From assembly GCF_947499295.1 (NCBI RefSeq), contig NZ_CANMNP010000005.1, positions 1 through 64,000 of the forward strand: a DNA stretch of 64,000 nucleotides. The letters are read 5' to 3'. Positions 8,671 through 16,997 of the stretch are shown piece by piece. How positions within the stretch are numbered: position 1 is the first letter of the stretch; the number at the start of each line of letters is the position of its first letter. Position numbers and translations under genes: made by a program. The stretch comes from an uncultured Roseibium sp. (GTDB lineage: Bacteria; Pseudomonadota; Alphaproteobacteria; Rhizobiales; Stappiaceae). The notes below the pieces were generated by a model. That model had not been told where the DNA came from. It saw only the letters and a program-made list of their open reading frames with translations, and made no database searches.

Positions 8671-9707
8671 TGACAACAGTGGCAATCATCGGCGACAGGT
8701 TCATGGGTTCTTCCGTATTTGAACGGGAAATTCTTGCCTCATGTGGCGATCGCGTAACCTGCAAGTGTATCGACCTCGCCTGGCCAGACGAACCGATGGA
8801 GCATGGCTATGCGACACCGGGGCTGGAGGGTTTAAAGGAATATTTGGGGACGCCGGAGTTGGTGCTCGATCATCTGCAGGATGCGCAGGTGCTTGTAACT
8901 CATCTAGCTCCCGTTTCGGTCGGTGTTCTGGAAGCCGCACCCAATCTCAAGCTGGTCGGGGTCTCCCGTGGTGGACCCGTCAACATCGCAATGGACGAAG
9001 CGCGCGAACGAGGTGTTCTTGTTGTGAACACGCCCGGCCGCAACGCATCTGCCGTTGCCGAATTCACTATCGGGGCGATCATTGCAGAGACACGCAACAT
9101 CACCAAAGGCCATGACTCGTTGCGGAAAGGCGACTATCGAGGTGATCTTTACCGCGCCGACATCGTCGGAAACGAATTGTCCGACATGTGCATCGGTGTC
9201 ATTGGATACGGTAATGTGGGAACCCGCGTCGTCAAGCTGCTGAGAGCCTTTGGCAGCAAGATCCTCGTCACAGATCCATATGTTCAGTTATCTGTAGAAG
9301 ACAGTCAGGACGGTGTTGAGCAGGTTGCGCTGGACCGTTTGTTGAGCGAGTCCGACGTTGTAACGCTGCATCCCAGGGTCACCAAGGAAACCACCGGGAT
9401 GATCGGCAAGGATCAATTTGCCGCGATGAAGCCCGGTGCCGTGGTTATCAATACCGCACGTGGTCCCTTGATGGATTACCAGGCGCTTTTCGAAGTCCTG
9501 TCGAGCGGGCAACTTGGTGGCGCGATGCTGGAGACATTTGCTGTCGAGCCGACCGATCCGAATGATCCCCTTCTGCAGCTCCCCAATGTGACGCTCACCC
9601 CTCACATAGCCGGCGCATCCCAGAAGACAGTGAAAATTGCCGCACAAAGGATTGCCGAAGAAATCCGGCGATGGATTTCCGACGAGCCACCACTCAGTCC
9701 GTGTTGA
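8670..9707 (+). CDS. D-isomer-specific 2-hydroxyacid dehydrogenase, SerA-like
   Basis: This 345-aa NAD-dependent dehydrogenase has the Rossmann motif IGVIGYGNVGTRVVKL at about 176-191. The substrate Arg lies in NTARGPLMD and the catalytic His in TPHIAGAS. The Glu position is shifted to LETFAVEP. It is shorter than full SerA because no ACT regulatory domain is present. Such enzymes interconvert 2-hydroxyacids and 2-ketoacids. Why one sits in a kinase-polyol dehydrogenase-aldolase operon is unclear: it may handle an aldonate or glycolate-type side product. The ATG at 8670 shares its A with the kinase stop (TGATG). Confidence 0.85.
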   Translation: MTTVAIIGDRFMGSSVFEREILASCGDRVTCKCIDLAWPDEPMEHGYATPGLEGLKEYLGTPELVLDHLQDAQVLVTHLAPVSVGVLEAAPNLKLVGVSRGGPVNIAMDEARERGVLVVNTPGRNASAVAEFTIGAIIAETRNITKGHDSLRKGDYRGDLYRADIVGNELSDMCIGVIGYGNVGTRVVKLLRAFGSKILVTDPYVQLSVEDSQDGVEQVALDRLLSESDVVTLHPRVTKETTGMIGKDQFAAMKPGAVVINTARGPLMDYQALFEVLSSGQLGGAMLETFAVEPTDPNDPLLQLPNVTLTPHIAGASQKTVKIAAQRIAEEIRRWISDEPPLSPC

Positions 9708-9714
9708 GGTTTCC

Positions 9715-11295
9715 GTGAACCTGATGACGCCTGACCATTCCAAGTATGAACCGGAGGGGAGATCTCCGGAGCGACCTGTGGATCTGCTTGTCATAGGTGG
9801 CGGGATCAACGGTGCAGGTGTTGCCCGCGACGCGGCCGGACGCGGTCTCTCCGTTATCCTGTGCGAAAAGGGAGATCTCGGCGAAGGGACTTCCTCGCGT
9901 TCGGGAAAGTACATTCACGGTGGTCTGCGATATCTTGAATACTACGAATTCAGACTGGTTCGCGAGGCGCTGAACGAGCGCGAGGTTGTTCTGGAAGCTG
10001 CCCCTCATTTGTCATGGCCGTTGCAGCTGGTCCTTCCTCACAGTCCCGAACAAAGGCCCCGTTGGCTCATTCGGTTAGGGTTGTTTCTTTACGACAATCT
10101 GGGCGGGCGCAAGCGGGTTCCGGGATCGAGTGCGATCGATTTGCGCAAGAATCTGGCCGGTGAACGGTTGAAAGAAAGGTTCACCAAGGGTTTCAGTTAC
10201 TGGGACGTCTGGATAGACGATGCGCGCCTTGTGGCCCTGAATGCCGTTGATGCCTCCAGGCGTGGCGCACAGGTCTTTACCAGGACGGCCTGCATGTCCG
10301 CCCGGCGGTACGGGAACGTGTGGCGCGCGGAGCTGAAAGGAGAGGGGAAGCCTGCAACAACTGTCTTCGCTAAAGCTGTCGTCAACGCGGCCGGGCCGTG
10401 GGTCGAGAAGGTTCTCGGAGAAGTGGCGGGTGTAAATTCCAGGATGAGTGTTCGCCTTGTGAAAGGCAGTCATCTTGTCATGCCGAAATGGTGGCAGGGA
10501 GATCACGGATATGTCCTGCAGGCACCGGACAAACGTCTGATCTTCGTAAATCCCTATTTTGACGACATGGCGTTGATCGGGACGACAGACATTCCCTTCG
10601 AAGGCCGTGCGGAGGACGTCGCAATCGACCCATCCGAAGTCGACTATTTGCTCGAAATCCTGAGAAGCTATTTCGATCAAGAATTCAAGGCAGAAGACGT
10701 TCTGTTCAACTATTCCGGTGTGCGTCCGCTCTTCGACGATGACGCAAACAAGAGTGCGTCGGCTGTCACACGCGACTATCAGTTCGAGCTTGACGGTTCG
10801 CTGGAACCAGACAGCGATCAACCTCCTCTGCTCTCCGCCTTCGGCGGGAAACTGACGACCTATAGAAAGTTGTCGGAACAGGCGCTTCAGATGCTGTCAC
10901 CCTATTTTCCCGAGATGGGCGGCGCCTGGACCGCCGATACGCCACTGCCGGGAGGAGATCTGCCGGACAAGAATTTCGATGCCTGGTTCACCGGGTTCAA
11001 AAGGCGTTTTTCCTATCTGCCGGAGACATTGCTGCTTCACCTGGCGCGATGCTACGGCACCGACGCTGTGCGACTGCTGGATGGTGTCAACGACATCGGC
11101 GACCTGGGCGAGCACTTTGGCGGTGCCTTTTTTGAGAAGGAAGCAGATTGGCTGTTGCGCGAGGAGTGGGCCGTCAGTTCGGAAGACTTTTTGCTTCGAC
11201 GGACCAAACACGGATTGTTTCTGACCTCGGCCGAAAAATCAGAATTTGAAAACTGGCTTGAAAGGAGACAGGCGGTCCATGAACCCGTTTCTTGA
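9715..11295 (+). CDS. GlpD/EryB-like FAD-dependent polyol-phosphate dehydrogenase
   Basis: This 526-aa flavoprotein belongs to the glycerol-3-phosphate dehydrogenase family. The FAD-binding motif is GGGINGAGVARDAAGRGL, followed by the DLGEGTSSRSGKYIHGGLRYLE stretch of the GlpD family (two parts of one block). The GlpD C-terminal domain is at about 390-520. It oxidises a polyol phosphate to a ketose phosphate and passes electrons to quinone at the membrane. In ery operons the homologue EryB acts on erythritol phosphate, and the kinase neighbour favours a similar role over plain glycerol metabolism. A GTG start at 9715 is chosen because GAGG lies 6 bases upstream. ATG 9724 is the alternative. 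The 3' end overlaps the aldolase start. Confidence 0.85.
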   Translation: MNLMTPDHSKYEPEGRSPERPVDLLVIGGGINGAGVARDAAGRGLSVILCEKGDLGEGTSSRSGKYIHGGLRYLEYYEFRLVREALNEREVVLEAAPHLSWPLQLVLPHSPEQRPRWLIRLGLFLYDNLGGRKRVPGSSAIDLRKNLAGERLKERFTKGFSYWDVWIDDARLVALNAVDASRRGAQVFTRTACMSARRYGNVWRAELKGEGKPATTVFAKAVVNAAGPWVEKVLGEVAGVNSRMSVRLVKGSHLVMPKWWQGDHGYVLQAPDKRLIFVNPYFDDMALIGTTDIPFEGRAEDVAIDPSEVDYLLEILRSYFDQEFKAEDVLFNYSGVRPLFDDDANKSASAVTRDYQFELDGSLEPDSDQPPLLSAFGGKLTTYRKLSEQALQMLSPYFPEMGGAWTADTPLPGGDLPDKNFDAWFTGFKRRFSYLPETLLLHLARCYGTDAVRLLDGVNDIGDLGEHFGGAFFEKEADWLLREEWAVSSEDFLLRRTKHGLFLTSAEKSEFENWLERRQAVHEPVS

Positions 11296-12349
11296 GCTGC
11301 GGAGCAGCGCGGAATTTGCAAGGCTACGAACCGCTTCAGCTGAGTTGGGAAAGAACCCGCTGCAAGTGCAAGGGCCCGGTGGGAATACCTCACTCAAGAA
11401 AAACGGCAGAATGTGGATAAAGGCCTCCGGAACCTGGCTGGCGGAGGCAAATGAGCGCGACATCATGGTCCCGGTTGATGCCGACCGGTTTTGCGTGGCT
11501 CTCAACGCCGGGAGCGAAAGCGCAGAAGACACGGTCAGTTTTCTTGCGTCTGTCGAAGGTGCACCCGCGCTTCATTCGTCGATAGAAACCTCGGTTCATG
11601 CTATCCTCGACACACCTGTCGTGCTGCATACGCATTGCGTTGCAACGATCGCGGTTGCCGCGAGGACTGATGCTGAAGAAATTGTCCGGCATAGGCTGGC
11701 CGGCCTGGATGCCGTGTTCATTCCCTACTTCAAGCCGGGTCTGGATCTTGCGCGCGGGATTCTTGAACGCATCACTGCGAAGACGAAAGTGCTGATCCTA
11801 GGCAATCATGGTTTGGTTGCAACTGGTGACACGGTCAAGGAAGCCTTGCAACGGATCTATGAGGTTTCGTGCCTGCTTGAGCCGGTGGCGATTGCACGGG
11901 GGGCGGAACCAAACTCTGACTGGCAGAGATCGCTGAAGGGTAGCGGCTGGAAAGCGGCCCCTTTTCCCACAACACAGTCACTTGCATTCGATGACCATTT
12001 GTTGGCGCTTGCCAACGGCAATTCACTCTACCCCGATCATGTCGTGTTCCTGGGCCCTGGATGCGTGGTTGCGAATGATACCGAAACGGCTGCCGAAGCG
12101 GCTGTTCGAGGTTCGAAGGCGCGCTCAGAACGGAAACTCGTGATTTGTCCAGGCCAGGGTGTTGCAGTACCGGAGACCGCGAATGCGGCAACGCTTACGC
12201 TTGTGCGGGCGTTCGGTGATGTGCTTGTAAGGGTTGATCCGAGCGCCGAATTGGAGCGACTCACGGATGAACAGGAAGACGCGTTGATCAACTGGGATGC
12301 CGAGAAGCTTCGTCAGTCTCTCAACAGCACGGAAAGCGCGCGGGCATGA
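11279..12349 (+). CDS. Class II aldolase/adducin-domain protein
   Basis: This 356-aa zinc-dependent class II aldolase-type protein resembles the aldolase half of rhamnulose-phosphate aldolase/dehydrogenase proteins. The catalytic Glu lies in SSIETSVH, the zinc ligands in LHTHCVA and the third His in LGNHGLV. It would cleave the ketose phosphate made by the preceding dehydrogenase into dihydroxyacetone phosphate plus an aldehyde, which is inference from gene order. The C-terminal 130 residues (GPGCVVANDTE onward) form a second domain typical of the longer subfamily. AAAGGAG precedes the ATG. It overlaps the upstream gene by 17 bases and the next by ATGA. Confidence 0.85.
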   Translation: MNPFLELRSSAEFARLRTASAELGKNPLQVQGPGGNTSLKKNGRMWIKASGTWLAEANERDIMVPVDADRFCVALNAGSESAEDTVSFLASVEGAPALHSSIETSVHAILDTPVVLHTHCVATIAVAARTDAEEIVRHRLAGLDAVFIPYFKPGLDLARGILERITAKTKVLILGNHGLVATGDTVKEALQRIYEVSCLLEPVAIARGAEPNSDWQRSLKGSGWKAAPFPTTQSLAFDDHLLALANGNSLYPDHVVFLGPGCVVANDTETAAEAAVRGSKARSERKLVICPGQGVAVPETANAATLTLVRAFGDVLVRVDPSAELERLTDEQEDALINWDAEKLRQSLNSTESARA

Positions 12350-13605
12350 GCAAGGGTCTTGCCATTGGTATCGATGTCGGCACGTCAGGCGTCAGGGTTG
12401 CAGCGCTTGATGCGCAATTCCATGTGGTCTCCGTCTCGAAGGCCGCGATGGATCTCTCGTCAGGAGAGCGGAACGATCCCGCGGTCTGGTCCGCAGCGCT
12501 GGACGAAGCGCTTTCATCAATGCTTCAGACCATACCTTCTCACGATATCGAAGCTATTTGCGTCGACGGAACATCCGGCACCGTCCTGGCTCTGGATTCC
12601 CATGATCAACCAATCGGCTCAGCGCTGATGTATAATGATGTGGTCGGCGATCTGGAGATCCCTCAGGCAATTGCGAAAGTGGCTCCGAGGCAAAGTGCGG
12701 CGCATGGTTCAAGCTCCGCACTTGCAAGGTCAATTTCTCTGCAGCGTCGCACGGGCATTGCCCGTATTGCCCACCAGGCGGACTGGATAGCTGAACTGCT
12801 CACAGACAAAGCCATGCCAAGCGATGAAAGCAACGCCCTGAAAACCGGGTACGATCCGATTGCCAGAGCATGGCCCGACTGGATAGCTGAGACTGGTATC
12901 CGGGCAGAATTGTTGCCGGATGTTGTTGCCACAGGCACGCAGACCGGAACGACCTCAGGCGCATTCGGGTTGCCAGAAGGTATTCCAGTCGTGGCCGGTG
13001 TTTCGGACGGATGTGCTTCCTTTTTGGCAACCGGCGCTTCCAGCCCGGGGGACGGTGTCACCGCACTCGGGACGACAATGACAATCAAACTCTTGTCGGA
13101 CCATCCGATTTTTGCACCCGAATTCGGTATCTACAGTCATCGTATCGGCAGCCAATGGCTTGCCGGTGGCGCGTCGAACAGTGGTGGAGGTGCCTTGGCA
13201 GTGCATTTTTCACCCGACGAAATTGCTGCCCTGAGCCAATTGATTGACCCGGACGTTTCGTGCGGGCTCGACTATTATCCCTTGCCAAAACAGGGTGAGA
13301 GATTCCCGATCGGTGATCCTGGCCTTGCCTCAAGGGTCAGCCCCCGTCCCGATGCAGCACACATGTTCCTGCATGGGTTGCTTGAAGGTATCGCCAATAT
13401 CGAGTTGTTGGGCTATCAGCGTTTGATGGAACTTGGCGGACCGAAGTTGAAGTCGATCCGGTCGGTCGGCGGGGGCGCTGAAAACCAAGTCTGGACACGT
13501 CTGCGTTCACGGTTGTTGTCTGTGCCGGTCGCAACGGTGGCCTCCGGAGAGGCCGCAGCAGGATCAGCGCGCATTGCCTGGTCATTCTTGAAGGGACAGA
13601 CATGA
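12346..13605 (+). CDS. FGGY-family carbohydrate kinase, short form
   Basis: This 419-aa FGGY kinase is shorter than the usual 480-550 residues and resembles the ribulokinase/xylulokinase-like short group. Motifs include GIDVGTSGVRVAALD at the N-terminus, the substrate-region stretch DGTSGTVLALD, the catalytic Asp in GVSDGCASFLATG, and SVGGGAENQVW in the second domain. It is the second kinase of this operon, so either two substrates enter the pathway or two phosphorylation steps occur. It is coupled by ATGA to the aldolase and to the HAD gene. Confidence 0.85.
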   Translation: MSKGLAIGIDVGTSGVRVAALDAQFHVVSVSKAAMDLSSGERNDPAVWSAALDEALSSMLQTIPSHDIEAICVDGTSGTVLALDSHDQPIGSALMYNDVVGDLEIPQAIAKVAPRQSAAHGSSSALARSISLQRRTGIARIAHQADWIAELLTDKAMPSDESNALKTGYDPIARAWPDWIAETGIRAELLPDVVATGTQTGTTSGAFGLPEGIPVVAGVSDGCASFLATGASSPGDGVTALGTTMTIKLLSDHPIFAPEFGIYSHRIGSQWLAGGASNSGGGALAVHFSPDEIAALSQLIDPDVSCGLDYYPLPKQGERFPIGDPGLASRVSPRPDAAHMFLHGLLEGIANIELLGYQRLMELGGPKLKSIRSVGGGAENQVWTRLRSRLLSVPVATVASGEAAAGSARIAWSFLKGQT

Positions 13606-14420
13606 CGATAGAAATCTCCGGCCTTGGAGATATCCTGCAACAATTCGACGGCATTCTCATAGATCAGTTCGGTGTTCTGCATGACGGCGTCGAACCGTTC
13701 GAGGACGCGGTGCCCTGCCTTAAAAGGGTCGCAGCTGCAGGGGTTCCCGTTGTCGCCATTACCAATTCAGGCCGCATGAAAGATCCCAACCGGCAACGCC
13801 TTGATCGGTTTGGATTTACACCCGACCTGATCGCGGACGTTGTCACTTCGGGTATGGTAGCGCGGGATCAGGTCCTGAAGATGCTGAAAGGCGGCTCGAT
13901 TTCGCAAGGAGATGCTGTACTGAACCTGACCCGCGAAAGCGATGTCACGGTGCTGGAGGGGCTTGGGTTGGAACTCTCCGACGAAATCAGTTCCTCGACC
14001 AGGCTGGTTTTCATTTCAGGGCTTCAGCCGGAAGTCTTGTCGCGGCAAGACTACCTGACGATGTTGCGTCCGTTGGCGGAACGGGGCGTTCCGGCAATCT
14101 GCGCCAATCCGGATCATATGGTTTATGTGAACGGCAGAGCCGCCTTTGGTCCCGGTCTTGTTGCCGCTGACTACGAGCAAGCCGGCGGGCAGGTCGTTTT
14201 TGTCGGCAAACCCGGGGCGGAGATTTTTTTCAGGTCTTTGGAGACATTGGGGTCACTGGAACCTTCCAGGGTTCTGATGATCGGCGACAGTCATCATCAC
14301 GACATTGCAGGCGCGGCAGCGGTTGGATGCAGGACACTGCTAATCGCAAATGGTGTTCAGGCAAAGGCCGACAATGTCGACGTTGCACCTGATTTTTCCA
14401 TACCGTCACTTCGCTTTTGA
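13602..14420 (+). CDS. HAD-IIA family (NagD-like) protein with altered DxD motif
   Basis: This 272-aa protein belongs to the HAD subfamily IIA group related to TIGR01459. Motif I reads LIDQFGVLHDG: the nucleophile Asp is kept, but the acid/base Asp two residues later is Phe, as Tyr or Trp is in related proteins. Motif II is ITNSGR and motif IV is MIGDSHHHDIAGA. A conventional phosphatase activity is therefore uncertain. Being last in the sugar operon, it may remove or sense a phosphorylated by-product. It converges on the kinase encoded on the other strand, with 10 bases between and no obvious terminator. Confidence 0.8.
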   Translation: MTIEISGLGDILQQFDGILIDQFGVLHDGVEPFEDAVPCLKRVAAAGVPVVAITNSGRMKDPNRQRLDRFGFTPDLIADVVTSGMVARDQVLKMLKGGSISQGDAVLNLTRESDVTVLEGLGLELSDEISSSTRLVFISGLQPEVLSRQDYLTMLRPLAERGVPAICANPDHMVYVNGRAAFGPGLVAADYEQAGGQVVFVGKPGAEIFFRSLETLGSLEPSRVLMIGDSHHHDIAGAAAVGCRTLLIANGVQAKADNVDVAPDFSIPSLRF

Positions 14421-14430
14421 TCGAGCGACA

Positions 14431-15912
14431 TCAAGGGCCGGTGTATTCAGGCCGGTAACTGGCGAATTGCCGGGAAGACAAGTCATTCCAGGCCTGAAAT
14501 TGTTCGGGATCCGGCACAACAGGCGCGCTTTCTTCGCTCATCGCGGCGGCGGCTTGATCAAGGTTTTGGAACCAGCCGGCACCAAAGGCCGCGCTCATCG
14601 CAGCACCAAGTGAAGATGCCTCAAGGCTTTGGCTGATATGAACCGGCAGTCCGGTCGCGTCCGCAAACATCCGCGTCCAGAGTGCGCTGTTGCCGCCGCC
14701 GCCGACGGCAACGATCTTTTCGATCTTCAGGCCGTTTGCCTTCATCGCTGTTATGGCTCTGGCGCTTTCAAGCGTCATTGCTTCCAGGATGGCACGGTAA
14801 AGATGACCCAGCCCATGGTTCGACGACATGCCATTGAAGCTTGCGCGTGCGCCAGTATCCCAATGGGGGTCCATACTGCCGGTCAGATAAGGACAAACGG
14901 TTACCCCTTCAGAACCGATCGGGATTTGTTCAGCCTCCGCCTCGAGTTTGGAAAACACGGTGGGGTCATTCCTGCCACCTGCGAATGTGTCGACAAACCA
15001 GTTCAGCAAAAAGGCACCCGCGCGCTGACAGCCTTCCAGAAAGTATCCATTCCCTGTCGGGGACGTCATTGTCCGCCAATTGAGGCTGATCATGGGATCA
15101 GGAGCCCAGGCGCCTGTGATGAGCGCGGTGCCCAGATTGAGATAAATGACGCCTTCCCGAGCCCCATTGACACCCAGCCCCGCGCACTGCCCGTCTCCAC
15201 CGGCAGCAATGAGGGGCAGTCCTTCCGGCAATCCTGTCAGGTCTGCGGCTTGCGCGGTCACGTGACCAACCAGTGTTCCGGGACGCGCCAGAGCACCGAA
15301 CTGGCCAGCGCTGACGCTCAGATGCCTGAGGAAGTCTTCGGACCAGGACATGGTTGCAATGTCGAGAACGCCAAAGGGGTCAGCGCTTGTCCAGCTGGAG
15401 GTCCAGTTTCCCGTAAGCCGGCCTGACAAAAAGCAATGAACGTCAGCGAACTTCGCGGTTCTTTTCATGATCTCCGGTTCGTGGCGTTGAAACCAGGAGA
15501 GACGGTAGATCACCGGAGTGATGTCGATCGGTTTTCCGGAGGTTCGGTGCAGCCTGTCCTGTCCGATCTCTTGCGACAGCAGTCCGACTTCCTCTTTCGC
15601 ACGCTCATCCAACCAGACAACCGCGGGACGGATCGCCTGACCTTGTTCATCCAGAAAGGCAACTGTTTCGCGTTGATTGGAGATCGCAAGCGCCGCAACG
15701 CGGGACGTGTCGATTTCTTCGGAAAGGGCGCGCAGTGATTTGCATGCAGCTGACCACCAGTCTTCGACATCCTGTTCAACCCAGCCGGGCTTTGGTTGCG
15801 ACAGGGAGATTGAAGCACGCCCCTCCGCCAACGGTTTTCCAGATGCTGTCCAGGCAATCGCCTTGGTTGATTGCGTTGAGCTGTCCAGCCCGATGACCAG
15901 ATCCTTTGTCAT
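14431..15912 (-). CDS. FGGY-family carbohydrate kinase, xylulokinase-like
   Basis: This 493-aa FGGY kinase starts with GLDSSTQSTKAIAW. The substrate-region stretch is SNQRETVAFLD, the catalytic Asp lies in AAGGDGQCAGLGVN, and the second phosphate loop is VGGGGNSALW. It is xylulokinase-like in length. The start at 15912 overlaps the stop of the upstream SorC regulator by ATGA, so the two are co-translated. It probably supplies the kinase step for the divergent module starting at 16998, which has no kinase of its own. Confidence 0.87.
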   Translation of the reverse strand: MTKDLVIGLDSSTQSTKAIAWTASGKPLAEGRASISLSQPKPGWVEQDVEDWWSAACKSLRALSEEIDTSRVAALAISNQRETVAFLDEQGQAIRPAVVWLDERAKEEVGLLSQEIGQDRLHRTSGKPIDITPVIYRLSWFQRHEPEIMKRTAKFADVHCFLSGRLTGNWTSSWTSADPFGVLDIATMSWSEDFLRHLSVSAGQFGALARPGTLVGHVTAQAADLTGLPEGLPLIAAGGDGQCAGLGVNGAREGVIYLNLGTALITGAWAPDPMISLNWRTMTSPTGNGYFLEGCQRAGAFLLNWFVDTFAGGRNDPTVFSKLEAEAEQIPIGSEGVTVCPYLTGSMDPHWDTGARASFNGMSSNHGLGHLYRAILEAMTLESARAITAMKANGLKIEKIVAVGGGGNSALWTRMFADATGLPVHISQSLEASSLGAAMSAAFGAGWFQNLDQAAAAMSEESAPVVPDPEQFQAWNDLSSRQFASYRPEYTGP

Positions 15913-16898
15913 TCGTCCTCCCTCAACAAATGCTCGGCAGTTGTCCTGTCGGTCACGAGATCGGTCACATATCCTCCAGTGAGGCACGCATGAAGAGCCC
16001 CAAGCTTCTCCTGTCCGCCTGCAACGCAAATGCGTTCCGGAACGGCCTTGAGATCCTGCAATTCCATGCCGATCTGAAGTCCTGTAAGCGGGCCTTCCAA
16101 AGCATTTCCCCGGTCATCAATAAAACGTCCGATGACAATGCCGGCTGCGCCTGCCTTCATGTATTCCTCGGCGGAGGGCTGGATGAGGTTGTTGCCATCA
16201 GCCCACCTGGTTTCGTCATTCAGTTCCCCGACACCAAAGACAACAGTGTTACAGCTGTGCACGCGTTCAAAGTGGCGTTTCAGAGATGGCTCTCCCAAAA
16301 GCGCCGTTCGAAGATCGGGTGTTGTCACCACGGCGGGTGCGTGAAAGTTATGACACCTTGCACCGAGACGGTTCGCAATGAACAAGGTGCACGCTTCCGG
16401 CGAGGAGGCATCGTCACCAAGGGAACTTCCGGAGACCTGCACCACACGCAGGCTTTCCTGCCGGCGTTCCGGCAATGCGTTTGCCAGTTCCAGCATGGTC
16501 CGCCCCCAAGCCACACCGAGCGTCATGTCTTTTTTCAATCGAGACAAAAGAATTTGTGCACCGGCAATGCCCAGACGCTTTCGAAGCGACTTGGGGTCGC
16601 CGTCTTCTTCGCTGACTTCAGGTGCAATGAAAGCGCCCTTGAGATTGAAACGTGTGGCCAGTTTCTGGCTGAGATCGGCCTGCTCAAGAAGGTCGGGTGC
16701 GAGACTGATGGTCACAAGGCCACGCCGCCGGGCATCGGCGAGATAATTCGCTACAGATGCACGCGAGACGCCGAGTGCCTTGGCAACTTCGGCCTGCGTC
16801 CGGGACTCAGCATAGTAGAGCCAGGTTGCCCAGGCTGTGGTGTCCTCGATGAATCTTGCGCTTTCCCCGCCTGATCCGTCCTTTTGAGTGTCTGACAT
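15909..16898 (-). CDS. SorC-family transcriptional regulator
   Basis: This 329-aa regulator has an N-terminal helix-turn-helix (RTQAEVAKALGVSRASVANY, about residues 33-52) followed by the SorC sugar-binding domain, seen in LGVAWGRTM and FGVGELND. It is the second SorC protein in 17 kb and is clearly different in sequence from the first. It is divergent from the AraM-like gene and shares with it a palindromic site at 16944-16975. Start 16898 is preferred because it gives the shortest standard N-terminus. An in-frame start at 16949 would overlap the operator. Confidence 0.88.
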   Translation of the reverse strand: MSDTQKDGSGGESARFIEDTTAWATWLYYAESRTQAEVAKALGVSRASVANYLADARRRGLVTISLAPDLLEQADLSQKLATRFNLKGAFIAPEVSEEDGDPKSLRKRLGIAGAQILLSRLKKDMTLGVAWGRTMLELANALPERRQESLRVVQVSGSSLGDDASSPEACTLFIANRLGARCHNFHAPAVVTTPDLRTALLGEPSLKRHFERVHSCNTVVFGVGELNDETRWADGNNLIQPSAEEYMKAGAAGIVIGRFIDDRGNALEGPLTGLQIGMELQDLKAVPERICVAGGQEKLGALHACLTGGYVTDLVTDRTTAEHLLREDE

Positions 16899-16943
16899 TT
16901 TCGTTCTTTTGCCTTTGTGATCCTGGGAGTCTGAATTTCGATT

Positions 16944-16975
16944 TGACAAATGTCAATAGATGTTGTCATTTGTCA
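16944..16975. promoter_or_regulatory. Palindromic operator between divergent SorC and AraM-like genes
   Basis: TGACAAATG (16944-16952) and CATTTGTCA (16967-16975) form a perfect 9-bp inverted repeat with a 14-base spacer. The left arm is itself part of the local palindrome TTGACAAATGTCAA. It sits 46 bases from the regulator ATG and 22 bases from the AraM-like ATG, the place expected for a site controlling both. Its sequence differs from the first SorC operator, consistent with two separate regulons. Confidence 0.65.
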
Positions 16976-16997
16976 TGCATGAGCCGAAGGTTAGTAA

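Noticed and set aside
14629..15426. Plus-strand frame of 265 codons opposite the third kinase
   Set aside because: It is a shadow of the kinase gene, and its product matches nothing.
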